Shown here piece after piece: positions 56,906 to 64,000 of a stretch of 64,000 nucleotides of DNA. Each line of letters begins with the position of its first letter. Position 1 is the stretch's first letter. The notes beneath the pieces are model-generated. The model was not told where the DNA came from. It saw only the letters and a program-made list of their open reading frames with translations, and searched no databases. Source of the DNA: Komagataeibacter europaeus LMG 18890 (GTDB lineage: Bacteria; Pseudomonadota; Alphaproteobacteria; Acetobacterales; Acetobacteraceae); the NCBI RefSeq assembly GCF_000285295.1, contig NZ_CADP01000001.1:82578-146577 (forward strand), written 5' to 3'. Position numbers and translations under genes: made by a program.

Positions 56906-57283
56906 TTAGCGGGTTGCCTTCTTCTTGCCCGCAATAGCCACGGCCTTACCCTTGCGGGTACGGGCGTTGGTATGAGTCCGCTGACCATGGACAGGCAGCC
57001 CACGCCGGTGACGCAGACCACGGTAGCAGCCAAGGTCCATCAGGCGCTTGATGTTCATCGCCACTTCGCGGCGCAGATCACCTTCCACGCGATACTTGCT
57101 GTCGATCAGTTCACGGATCTTGCCGATCTCGTCATCAGACAGTTCGTTCACGCGCCGCTCAGCCGGGATTTCCAGCTGGTCGCAGATCGCCTGGGCCTTG
57201 GTGGCCCCGATACCATAGATATAACGCAGGCCAATGGTGACCCGTTTGTTGGTTGGGATGTTCACGCCGGCAATACGTGCCAC
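56906..57283 (-). CDS. rpsM: 30S ribosomal protein S13
   Basis: S13 sits in the head of the 30S subunit and contacts the P-site tRNA. I set the start at the GTG of 57283, so that the protein begins (M)[20 protein letters not shown], the universal start; GAGGAG lies 8-13 nt upstream. The longer frame to 57343 adds residues unlike the family. The C-terminus has [22 protein letters not shown] and basic [15 protein letters not shown]. At 125 residues it is normal. It starts the alpha operon downstream of a recognisable promoter. Confidence 0.96.
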   Translation of the reverse strand: MARIAGVNIPTNKRVTIGLRYIYGIGATKAQAICDQLEIPAERRVNELSDDEIGKIRELIDSKYRVEGDLRREVAMNIKRLMDLGCYRGLRHRRGLPVHGQRTHTNARTRKGKAVAIAGKKKATR

Positions 57284-57478
57284 GCCACTTACTCCTCGTC
57301 CGCCCTGATACAGGGCACTAACTATCAGGCAGGGCTGCTTCACACCACCTGCCCTATTGGCAGGAGCGCCGTGAACATACCGGTTTCGAGCCGGCCAACC
57401 CCATCATCATTCATTCTGGCCATACGAGCCGCACCATCAGCGGGCGACTCATGTGACGCTCATACCTTGAGGGCGCGC

Positions 57479-57506
57479 AATATACTGCTGCCCCCATGCG
57501 AGTCAA
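57479..57506 (-). promoter_or_regulatory. Promoter for the rpsM-rpsK-rpoA-rplQ operon
   Basis: On the minus strand TTGACT (57506-57501) and TATATT (57484-57479) are separated by 16 bp, a near-consensus sigma-70 promoter about 195 bp before rpsM. The -35 overlaps a CcrM site (GAGTC, 57500-57504), and a second GANTC lies downstream at 57446. This promoter would make the alpha operon partly independent of the spc operon. Confidence 0.6.
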
Positions 57507-57516
57507 TTATTTTGCA

Positions 57517-58176
57517 TCACTTCTTCGTGATACGATCGATAACAGCGAAGACTTCCTTGGTCACTGTATCGATATCCGCCATCCCGTCGACACGGTACAG
57601 ACGCTTCTCTTCCTCATAATAAGGCAGGATCGGCGCCGTCTGTTCGCGGTAGGCCTTCAGGCGCGCGGCCACGGTGTCCCGCCGGTCATCTTCCCGGCGA
57701 ATGAACTCATGCCCGCCACAGACATCACACGTGCCTGCGACCTTCGGTTTCTTGAACAGGTCATTATAGCCCGCGCCGCACTTGGCGCAGGTGTAACGAC
57801 CCGCAATGCGGTCAGCCAGTGCGTTCTCGTCCACATCCAGCAGCAGCACCGCATCAATATGCTGGCCACTGCGTGTCAGCATCTGGTCCAATGCTTCTGC
57901 CTGCGCCCGGGTGCGCGGGAAGCCATCCAGGATGAACCCCTTCGCGCAATCAGGCTGCCGGATGCGCTTTTCGATCATGGCGATGATCAGGTCATCAGGC
58001 ACAAGCTGGCCTTCCGCCATGATGGTCTTGACCTTCTGCCCCAGCGGGCTTCCGGCCGCGACTTCCGCACGCAGCATGTCACCCGTTGAAATCTGGGCGA
58101 TACCATACCGTTCTTCCAGCCGCTTTGACTGGGTGCCCTTACCGGCACCCGGCGGGCCAAGAAAAATAATATTCAC
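57517..58176 (-). CDS. adk: Adenylate kinase with zinc-binding LID domain
   Basis: Adk keeps adenine nucleotides in balance (AMP + ATP to 2 ADP). The P-loop is GPPGAGKGTQ at residues 7-16, DGFPRTRAQAEALDQ holds the catalytic Arg, and the LID is of the long form with C130-x2-C133 and C150-x2-C153 (YTCAKCGAGYND ... GTCDVCGG), which binds structural zinc. This form is usual in Gram-positives and many others but is absent from E. coli Adk. It overlaps secY by 4 bp, and the gap to rpsM is 233 bp. Confidence 0.97.
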   Translation of the reverse strand: MNIIFLGPPGAGKGTQSKRLEERYGIAQISTGDMLRAEVAAGSPLGQKVKTIMAEGQLVPDDLIIAMIEKRIRQPDCAKGFILDGFPRTRAQAEALDQMLTRSGQHIDAVLLLDVDENALADRIAGRYTCAKCGAGYNDLFKKPKVAGTCDVCGGHEFIRREDDRRDTVAARLKAYREQTAPILPYYEEEKRLYRVDGMADIDTVTKEVFAVIDRITKK

Positions 58177-59522
58177 CGCATTCTGCCCTTTCTGCCCCGT
58201 CCCCGGCGCATAAGTCCCTGATACTGATGCGCGACCAGATGCGACTGCACCTGCGTCACCGTATCAATCGTCACCGTCACGATAATGATCAGACTCGTGC
58301 CGCCGAAATAGAAAGGCACGTTGTAATGGCTGATCAGGATCTGCGGCAACAGGCAGACCGCGACAAGATACAGCGCCCCGATGGTCGTGATGCGCGTCAG
58401 GATCCGGTCAAAGAACGCAGCCGTATTCGCTCCCGGCCGGATGCCTGGCACAAAGCCCCCCTGCTTGCGCAGGTTTTCCGCCGTTTCCTGCGGGTTAAAG
58501 GTAACCGCCGCATAGAAATAGGAGAAAAAGACGATCATCGCCGCATAGAACAGCATGTAGAGCGGCTGCCCCTGTCCCAGTTCCTGCCCCAGAAAGGACA
58601 GCCAGCCGGGCATGGAACTGTTGTTGACGAACCCCGCAATCGTGACCGGAATCAGCAGCACGGACGATGCAAAGATGGGCGGAATCGAGCCCGCCGTGTT
58701 TACCTTCAGCGGCATGTGGGTCGAATCGCCACCGAACATGCGCTGGCCGACCTGACGCTTGGGGTACTGGATGACCACCCGGCGCTGCGCCAGTTCCATG
58801 AACACGATGAAGGCGATCGTAACAGCCGCCAGCACCAGGAACACCAGCACGAAGAACGGGGACAGCGCGCCCGTATAGCCAAGCTGGAACAGGCTGGCCA
58901 GGGCATTGGGCAGGTTCGCCACGATACCCGCAAAGATGATCAGCGAGATACCGTTGCCGACCCCCCGCGACGTAATCTGTTCACCCAGCCACATCAGGAA
59001 CATGGTGCCACCCACAAGGGTCAGCACACAGGACACGATGAAGAAGAGCCCGGGGGAGACAACGGCAGACCAGGCTTCCGTATGCATGTTCTCAAGCCCT
59101 ATGGCGATGCCGTAGGCCTGGAACAGCGCAATCACGACCGTCAGGTAGCGCGTATATTCATTCAGCTTGCGCCGTCCGCCCTCCCCTTCCTTCTTGAGTG
59201 CTTCAAGCGAGGGAATTGCCGCCGACATGAGCTGTACGATGATCGAGGCACTGATATAGGGCATGATGTTCAGTGCAAACACGGTCATGCGCCCCAGCGC
59301 ACCACCGGTAAACATGTCGAACATACCCAGAATACCGCCCTGATGCCGGGCCAGAAGCTGCCCCATCACCGTCGCATCGACGCCAGGGACGGGGATATAG
59401 GTGCCAATCCGATATACGATCAGCGCACCCAGCGTGAACCAGATACGCTTTTTCAGTTCCGTTGCATTGGCAAAGGAACTGAAATTCAGATTGGCAGCCA
59501 ACTGTTCGGCCGCGGAGGCCAT
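58173..59522 (-). CDS. secY: Protein translocase subunit SecY
   Basis: SecY is the channel of the Sec translocon in the inner membrane. The 449-residue protein has ten expected spans and the marks IGTYIPVPGVDA, GGALGRMTVFALNIMPYISASI (abbreviated), RGVGNGISLIIFAGIVANLP and GGTSLIIIVTVTIDT near the C-terminus. It overlaps adk by 4 bp and follows rplO by 158 bp, where a hairpin lies. Confidence 0.98.
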   Translation of the reverse strand: MASAAEQLAANLNFSSFANATELKKRIWFTLGALIVYRIGTYIPVPGVDATVMGQLLARHQGGILGMFDMFTGGALGRMTVFALNIMPYISASIIVQLMSAAIPSLEALKKEGEGGRRKLNEYTRYLTVVIALFQAYGIAIGLENMHTEAWSAVVSPGLFFIVSCVLTLVGGTMFLMWLGEQITSRGVGNGISLIIFAGIVANLPNALASLFQLGYTGALSPFFVLVFLVLAAVTIAFIVFMELAQRRVVIQYPKRQVGQRMFGGDSTHMPLKVNTAGSIPPIFASSVLLIPVTIAGFVNNSSMPGWLSFLGQELGQGQPLYMLFYAAMIVFFSYFYAAVTFNPQETAENLRKQGGFVPGIRPGANTAAFFDRILTRITTIGALYLVAVCLLPQILISHYNVPFYFGGTSLIIIVTVTIDTVTQVQSHLVAHQYQGLMRRGRGRKGRMR

Positions 59523-59597
59523 GCGCCCATCCTTTCACAAGAACAGCGCCACCGCTGGAGGCGGGACGCTGTCATGATAAAAAAAACCGCAAAAAGT

Positions 59598-59644
59598 AAT
59601 AAAGCGATGCGCCCGCCGAGTGCAAGCAGCATCGCTTTTATTAT
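59598..59644 (-). other. Hairpin between rplO and secY
   Basis: AATAAAGCGATGC pairs with GCATCGCTTTTATT with one bulged base across an 18-nt loop. Flanking A/T tracts occur on both sides. It may be an attenuator or processing site inside the spc operon that sets secY expression; a full terminator seems less likely given the operon layout. Confidence 0.4.
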
Positions 59645-59680
59645 GCTCCGGGTACAGAACGTGCCTGTGCCCGGGATCGG

Positions 59681-60169
59681 TCATTCCGCGGCAGGAGCCT
59701 GCTGCTTCTGCGCCTTGACCTGCACCTTGCCGCCTGCCTTTTCAACAGCGGCAACGGCACCGGCCGAAGCACCCGACACTTCAATGGTCACGGCATGGTT
59801 CAGTTCGCCATCCGCCAGCAGGCGGATGCCGGCGAAGCGGCCGGAACCGACCAGACCAGCCTTGGCCAGGGTCTCTTCCGTCACGACAGCCTTGGCATCG
59901 ACCTTGCCTGCCGCAATCGCCTTGTCCAGCACGCCCAGATTCACGATCGCATATTCCTTGCGGAAGATGTTCTTGAATCCACGCTTGGGCAGACGACGGT
60001 AGATCGGCAGCTGACCGCCTTCAAAACCGTTCAGGGAAACACCGGAACGCGCCTTCTGACCCTTCACACCCTTGCCCGACGTCTTGCCCTTGCCAGAGCC
60101 GATGCCGCGACCAAGACGCTTCTTGGTATAACGCGCGCCTTCGTTGTCACGAAGTTCGTTCAGGTTCAT
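59681..60169 (-). CDS. rplO: 50S ribosomal protein L15
   Basis: The 162-residue protein starts [20 protein letters not shown] and continues [22 protein letters not shown], the Gly/Lys-rich family mark (in part), with [22 protein letters not shown] after it. It is a little longer than the E. coli protein because of an Ala/Lys/Gln-rich tail ([15 protein letters not shown]). It follows rpmD by 1 bp. Confidence 0.98.
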   Translation of the reverse strand: MNLNELRDNEGARYTKKRLGRGIGSGKGKTSGKGVKGQKARSGVSLNGFEGGQLPIYRRLPKRGFKNIFRKEYAIVNLGVLDKAIAAGKVDAKAVVTEETLAKAGLVGSGRFAGIRLLADGELNHAVTIEVSGASAGAVAAVEKAGGKVQVKAQKQQAPAAE

Positions 60170-60170
60170 C

Positions 60171-60359
60171 TCAATCCTCCACCTTGATCAGGTGGGACAC
60201 ATTGCGGATCATACCGCGAACCGAAGGGGTATCCTCCAGTTCACGCGTACGACCAATCTTGTTCAGGCCCAGACCAATCAGTGTCGCCTGCTGGCCCGGC
60301 TTCTGTCCGTTCCCGGAATGCACCTGGGTGACGCGCACTTTTGCCTTGGTATCAGACAT
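60171..60359 (-). CDS. rpmD: 50S ribosomal protein L30
   Basis: This 62-residue protein has [20 protein letters not shown] and [20 protein letters not shown], the usual L30 core. I start at 60359 ([10 protein letters not shown]), which gives the family length; the longer open frame is a shadow of rpsE. It overlaps the end of rpsE by 8 bp, so the two are translationally coupled. Confidence 0.96.
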   Translation of the reverse strand: MSDTKAKVRVTQVHSGNGQKPGQQATLIGLGLNKIGRTRELEDTPSVRGMIRNVSHLIKVED

Positions 60360-60930
60360 CAGCCGTGGCCTCCGTCGTTGCCGCAGCCTCGCGACGTCCC
60401 AGGATGTCCGAAACCTTCTTGCCACGGCGGTTGGCAACCGAACGCGGGCTGGCGCAACGCTCCAGCGCGGCGAATGTCGCCTTCACCATGTTATGCGGGT
60501 TCCGGGTCCCGAGGGACTTCGCCACCACGTCATTGATGCCCAGGCTTTCGAACACCGCGCGCATCGGACCACCGGCAATGATACCCGTGCCCGCATCAGC
60601 GGAACGCAGGACAACCTTGCCCGCACCGAAGTGACCGGCCACATCGTGATGCAGCGTGCGGCCTTCCTTCATCGGAACGCGGATCATCGTCCGCTTGGCG
60701 CGATCGGTCGCCTTGCGGATTGCTTCGGGAACTTCACGGGCCTTGCCCGCACCGAACCCGACGCGACCCTTCTGGTCACCAACCACAACCAGCGCGGCGA
60801 ATGCAAAGCGGCGACCGCCCTTTACAACCTTCGCAACGCGGTTGATCGTGACCAGCTTGTCGACCAGATCATCGCCTTCGCGATCACGGTCGCGACCACC
60901 CCGGCCGCCTTCTCTCGGTTCACGTGCCAT
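60352..60930 (-). CDS. rpsE: 30S ribosomal protein S5
   Basis: S5 helps control accuracy of decoding. The 192-residue protein starts with a basic Arg/Gly-rich segment, then [40 protein letters not shown] and [27 protein letters not shown] (shown in part). The C-terminus is Ala/Thr-rich. It is between rplR and rpmD. Confidence 0.98.
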   Translation of the reverse strand: MAREPREGGRGGRDRDREGDDLVDKLVTINRVAKVVKGGRRFAFAALVVVGDQKGRVGFGAGKAREVPEAIRKATDRAKRTMIRVPMKEGRTLHHDVAGHFGAGKVVLRSADAGTGIIAGGPMRAVFESLGINDVVAKSLGTRNPHNMVKATFAALERCASPRSVANRRGKKVSDILGRREAAATTEATADV

Positions 60931-60947
60931 TATGCGTGACCCTTTCG

Positions 60948-61310
60948 TCAGAACGAGAGACCGCCCTCACGGGCAGCCTCCGCCAGGGCCTTGATACGCC
61001 CATGATAGAGATACGCGCCGCGGTCGAAAACGACCTTCGACACACCTGCAGCCACTGCGCGCTCTGCCAGAAGCTTGCCAACCGCACCCGCCGCCTTGAC
61101 GTCCGTACCACCCTTGAGGGCGGTACGCAGGTCCTTGTCCAGGCTCGATGCCGCGGCCAGGGTCCGGCCAGCAGCATCGTCGATCACCTGCGCGTAGATG
61201 TTCTTGCCCGAACGGAACACCGACAGACGCGGACGGCCACCGCTCTTGCGGCGAAGCTGGAAACGCAGGCGCTGACGCCGCCGTTCCCGCAGATCCTTCT
61301 GCGTGCTCAT
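60948..61310 (-). CDS. rplR: 50S ribosomal protein L18
   Basis: L18 binds 5S rRNA. The 120-residue protein has [40 protein letters not shown] and [20 protein letters not shown], ending EGGLSF, the typical L18 tail. Its start codon overlaps the rplF stop by 1 bp. Confidence 0.98.
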   Translation of the reverse strand: MSTQKDLRERRRQRLRFQLRRKSGGRPRLSVFRSGKNIYAQVIDDAAGRTLAAASSLDKDLRTALKGGTDVKAAGAVGKLLAERAVAAGVSKVVFDRGAYLYHGRIKALAEAAREGGLSF

Positions 61311-61843
61311 TATTTCTTCTTACCTTCCTTGCGACGGATGGTTTCCGTTTCGTAACGGACACCCTTGCCCTTGTAGGGCTCGGGCTTGCGGAAGCTGCGG
61401 ATGTCAAGTGCGACCTGACCAACCCGCTGCTTGTCAATGCCTTCGACCGTGACCGCCGTGGGGCGGGGCGTCGTGATCTTGATCCCTGCCGGAATCGCAT
61501 AGACGATGTCATGCGAATAACCGAGATTCATGACCAGATTCTTACCCTGCACCGCGGCACGATAACCTGTCCCGGAGATTTCCAGCGTCTTGGAAAACCC
61601 TTCGGACACGCCCTTGACCATGCCCGCGATCAGGGAACGGGTAGTTCCCCACATCATGCGGGCCTGTGCCTGGGTATCGACCGGCTTGACGGCAACCTTG
61701 CCATCCGCGACATCAACCGAAACGTGGCTGGACAGCGGCAGCTTGAGTTCACCCAGCTTGCCTTTTGCCGTCAGCACACCGTCAGCAATGGAAACCTGAA
61801 CGCCCGACGGTAATTCGACGGGATATTTGCCCACTCGCGACAT
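61310..61843 (-). CDS. rplF: 50S ribosomal protein L6
   Basis: The 177-residue protein starts [20 protein letters not shown], contains [20 protein letters not shown] and ends with [26 protein letters not shown] (abbreviated), both standard L6 marks. It lies 10 bp after rpsH. Confidence 0.98.
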   Translation of the reverse strand: MSRVGKYPVELPSGVQVSIADGVLTAKGKLGELKLPLSSHVSVDVADGKVAVKPVDTQAQARMMWGTTRSLIAGMVKGVSEGFSKTLEISGTGYRAAVQGKNLVMNLGYSHDIVYAIPAGIKITTPRPTAVTVEGIDKQRVGQVALDIRSFRKPEPYKGKGVRYETETIRRKEGKKK

Positions 61844-61853
61844 TTATCCCTCC

Positions 61854-62252
61854 TCAGAATACACGACAGAGGACTTCACCGCCAACATTGGCAGCGCGGG
61901 CCTCCGCGTCGGACAGAACACCGCGCGGCGTCGACAGGATCGACACGCCCAGCCCGGCATACACGCGCGGCAGTTCCTTGATCTTGGAATAGACGCGGCG
62001 TCCCGGCTTGGACACACGGTGGATTTCTTTGATGACCGGCTCACCATCGAGATACTTCAGCTCGATGCGCAGCTGGGCCACACCTTTGCGCAGTTCCTCA
62101 CGTGAGAAACCACGGATATATCCCTCGCGGCGCAGCGCCTCGAGAACACTGGCGCGCAGCTTGGAAGCTGGCGCCACGCAGGCAGCATGCCGTGCACGCT
62201 GCGCATTGCGGATCCGGGTGAGCAGATCACCCAAAGGATCAGAAAGTGACAT
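61854..62252 (-). CDS. rpsH: 30S ribosomal protein S8
   Basis: S8 binds the central domain of 16S rRNA and, in E. coli, represses the spc operon. The 132-residue protein has SDPLGDLLTRIRNAQRARHA at the start and GLGVSILSTPRGVLSDAEAR near the end. A repressor target would lie near rplE-rplX here; I did not identify it. Confidence 0.98.
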   Translation of the reverse strand: MSLSDPLGDLLTRIRNAQRARHAACVAPASKLRASVLEALRREGYIRGFSREELRKGVAQLRIELKYLDGEPVIKEIHRVSKPGRRVYSKIKELPRVYAGLGVSILSTPRGVLSDAEARAANVGGEVLCRVF

Positions 62253-62264
62253 CGTTCCCTGCCC

Positions 62265-62570
62265 TTACCAGCTCGATTTGACCATGCCCGGGATCTGACC
62301 ATTGGAGGCCAGGTCGCGCAGGGCGATACGGCAGAGTTCGAACTTTCTGTAATTGGCGCGAGGACGCCCCGTCAACTTGCAGCGCAGACGCACGCGGACG
62401 CGCGAACCATTGCGAGGAAGTTCAGCAAGCTTGAGCGACGCATCGAAGCGATCTTCAACCGGCAGAGACCGGTCCATGATGATGTTCTTCAGTGCAGTCC
62501 GCTTAGCCCGGTCCCGGTTTGCCATGCGCTCGCGCTTGACATTCCGGTTAACGGCGGAAATTTTGGCCAT
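62265..62570 (-). CDS. rpsN: 30S ribosomal protein S14 (zinc-free form)
   Basis: The 101-residue protein starts [20 protein letters not shown] and ends [25 protein letters not shown] (in part). It has the [22 protein letters not shown] block but only scattered cysteines rather than paired CxxC motifs, so it is the long C-minus type. The start at 62570 matches the family; the upstream extension of the frame does not. Confidence 0.97.
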   Translation of the reverse strand: MAKISAVNRNVKRERMANRDRAKRTALKNIIMDRSLPVEDRFDASLKLAELPRNGSRVRVRLRCKLTGRPRANYRKFELCRIALRDLASNGQIPGMVKSSW

Positions 62571-62676
62571 GCCTTGTTTTACCCTCCGGAACCTGTCGGG
62601 CCAGTCCCAACGGTTTTCCAAACAACGTGTGTATTAGGTCTTCTGGACTTCAGACGGAAGCCCTTTCGCTACATTT

Positions 62677-63246
62677 TTATGCAGCGAAGGGCAGATCAAA
62701 CGCCTTGAGCAGAGCCTTTGCTTCCGCATCCGTCTTCGCGGTGGTCACGAAGATGATGTCCATGCCACGGATTTCGTCGACCTTGTCGTATTCGATTTCC
62801 GGGAAGACAATCTGTTCCTTCAGGCCCATCGCAAAGTTGCCACGACCGTCGAAACCCTTGTTCGCCGGCAGCCCGCGGAAATCACGCACGCGCGGCAGGG
62901 CGATCGTCACGAAACGATCCAGGAACTCGAACATCTGCGCACGACGCAGCGTCACCTTGCACCCGATCGGCAGCCCTTCACGGATCTTGAAACCGGCAAT
63001 GGCCTTCTTGGCCACGGTCTTGACCGGCTTCTGACCTGCGATCAGGGTCATTTCCTTGACGGCCGCATCCAGCTTCTTCTGATCGCCGGCCGCTTCGCCC
63101 ACGCCCATGTTCAGGACAATCTTCTCAAGACGCGGAACCTGCATCTCGTTCTTGTACCCGAACTGCTCACGCAGCTTCGCGCGCATCTCATCCTGGTAGC
63201 GCTTCTGCATGCGCGGCACAGGACGGGTTTCTTTCACTTCAGACAT
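62677..63246 (-). CDS. rplE: 50S ribosomal protein L5
   Basis: L5 binds 5S rRNA and the P-site tRNA. The 189-residue protein contains [40 protein letters not shown] and [20 protein letters not shown], then [21 protein letters not shown] use the Met at 63246 ([10 protein letters not shown]), as the extension of the frame beyond it overlaps rplX without family resemblance. Confidence 0.97.
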   Translation of the reverse strand: MSEVKETRPVPRMQKRYQDEMRAKLREQFGYKNEMQVPRLEKIVLNMGVGEAAGDQKKLDAAVKEMTLIAGQKPVKTVAKKAIAGFKIREGLPIGCKVTLRRAQMFEFLDRFVTIALPRVRDFRGLPANKGFDGRGNFAMGLKEQIVFPEIEYDKVDEIRGMDIIFVTTAKTDAEAKALLKAFDLPFAA

Positions 63247-63256
63247 ACCCGCCTCC

Positions 63257-63577
63257 TCAGCCTTCGATAACTTCGCCGGTCGCCTTGGCGACACGAACCT
63301 TGCGACCATCTTCCAGAACGCGGAAGCCGACCTTCGTCGGGTCGCCGCTCTTGGGATCGATCAGCTTCAGGTTGGACAGGTGAACCGGCATTTCCTTCTG
63401 GACAATGCCGCCCTGCTCACCCATGCGGGAAGGACGGGTGTGACGCTTTGCAATCGCCACGCCGCGCACGACAGCCTTGTTGGCTGCGGGCAGGACTGTA
63501 ACAACCTCGCCACGGGTTCCCTTGGAACCACCGGTGGTGACCAGAACCTGATCACCCTTCTTGATACGAGCAGCCAT
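63257..63577 (-). CDS. rplX: 50S ribosomal protein L24
   Basis: The 106-residue KOW-domain protein starts [20 protein letters not shown] and continues [20 protein letters not shown] with [20 protein letters not shown]. It initiates 50S assembly. Its ATG overlaps the rplN stop by 1 bp. Confidence 0.98.
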   Translation of the reverse strand: MAARIKKGDQVLVTTGGSKGTRGEVVTVLPAANKAVVRGVAIAKRHTRPSRMGEQGGIVQKEMPVHLSNLKLIDPKSGDPTKVGFRVLEDGRKVRVAKATGEVIEG

Positions 63578-63945
63578 TACAGCACCTCCGGTGCCAGCGA
63601 GATGATCTTCATGAACTTGCGCGCACGCAGTTCGCGCACGACCGGGCCAAAGATACGGGTGCCAATCGGCTCCTGCTGCTTGTTGATCAGCACGGCCGCG
63701 TTGCGGTCGAAGCGGATGGCGCTGCCATCGGCGCGACGCACGGGGTAAGAGGTGCGGACGATCACCGCCTGGTGCACGTCGCCCTTCTTGACCTTACCGC
63801 GGGGGATGGCCTCCTTGACGGACACGACAATCACGTCGCCGACCGAGGCAGTCTTCCGCTTGGAACCGCCCAGCACCTTGATGCACTGCACCTGACGGGC
63901 GCCGGAATTGTCGGCCACGTCAAGGTTGGTCTCGGGATGGATCAT
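63577..63945 (-). CDS. rplN: 50S ribosomal protein L14
   Basis: The 122-residue protein opens [20 protein letters not shown] and contains [20 protein letters not shown] and [20 protein letters not shown], all highly conserved in L14. It lies 15 bp after the probable rpsQ stop and is coupled to rplX. Confidence 0.98.
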   Translation of the reverse strand: MIHPETNLDVADNSGARQVQCIKVLGGSKRKTASVGDVIVVSVKEAIPRGKVKKGDVHQAVIVRTSYPVRRADGSAIRFDRNAAVLINKQQEPIGTRIFGPVVRELRARKFMKIISLAPEVL

Positions 63946-63960
63946 GGTCTATGCCCTTCT

Positions 63961-64000
63961 TTACGCCTGCGCACCAGACGTGGCACCGGCGGCAGCCGCG
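63961..64000 (-). CDS. rpsQ: C-terminal tail of a gene running off the window, probably rpsQ (S17)
   Basis: Thirteen codons of one frame reach the window edge, encoding AAAGATSGAQA before a TAA at 63963-63961. An Ala/Gly tail alone does not identify a protein. The call rests on gene order: rpsQ precedes rplN in this operon in nearly all bacteria, with a short gap like the 15 bp here. Confidence 0.55.
   Translation of the reverse strand, partial: AAAAGATSGAQA

Noticed and set aside
58227..60002. A 591-codon plus-strand frame opposite secY and rplO
   Set aside because: The opposite strand encodes unmistakable SecY and L15; the shadow has no recognisable fold.

Overview
The window looks like a chromosomal segment of a GC-rich alphaproteobacterium, most likely an acetic acid bacterium (Acetobacteraceae; Komagataeibacter or Gluconacetobacter are my best guesses). 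The grounds are codon and base use, a CcrM-type GANTC methyltransferase next to rnhB, a spc/alpha ribosomal region with the usual proteobacterial order, and a dispersed two-stem intergenic repeat that I recall from Komagataeibacter-type genomes. The genus is inference. I see no rRNA, tRNA, insertion sequence, prophage or CRISPR array, and no gene-free stretch exceeds 300 bases.

Layout. 1-3.1 kb: the end of rsmA meets a convergent cyclopropane fatty acid synthase, then rpsF-rpsR-rplI (minus strand). 3.3-8.8 kb: a small unknown protein, a GNAT acetyltransferase, and the macromolecular-synthesis group rpoD, dnaG and yqeY (minus). 8.9-15.5 kb (plus): carA-carB, greA and ilvA; CarA carries an in-frame N-terminal helix-turn-helix domain and its promoter region has two matching palindromes. 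15.5-22.4 kb: upp, msrB, gpmI, an EnvC-like activator, ctpA, rppH and a second Nudix hydrolase. 22.4-29 kb (minus): an EmrAB-type efflux pair with a strong operator-like palindrome, an ABC exporter, a CCA-adding enzyme and a DUF1285 protein. 29-36.7 kb (plus): a translationally coupled moxR / DUF58 / DUF4159 / VWA-like membrane protein operon, then a secreted ankyrin-repeat protein. 36.7-40.3 kb (minus): a CsbD-like protein, rnhB, ccrM and a second DNA methyltransferase, with a cluster of five GANTC sites upstream of rnhB. 40.4-51.4 kb (plus): a DHA2-family MFS transporter and a complete tripartite RND pump with two permeases. 51.4-54.7 kb (minus): two small membrane proteins and an SsuABC/TauABC-type importer. 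54.8-64 kb (minus): the alpha and spc ribosomal protein operons from rplQ back to the tail of rpsQ.

Much of the window is housekeeping: ribosome synthesis, transcription (rpoA, rpoD, greA), replication priming (dnaG) and nucleotide supply (carAB, upp, adk). The accessory layer is envelope and efflux functions: MFS, ABC and RND exporters, cfa, ctpA, the EnvC-like protein and the MoxR-associated operon.

The most interesting signals are regulatory. One is the HTH-CarA fusion facing paired operators, which suggests a biosynthetic enzyme subunit that may bind its own promoter. The other is the rnhB-ccrM promoter region, where two CcrM sites sit symmetrically in a 33-bp palindrome and three more follow within about 100 bases.
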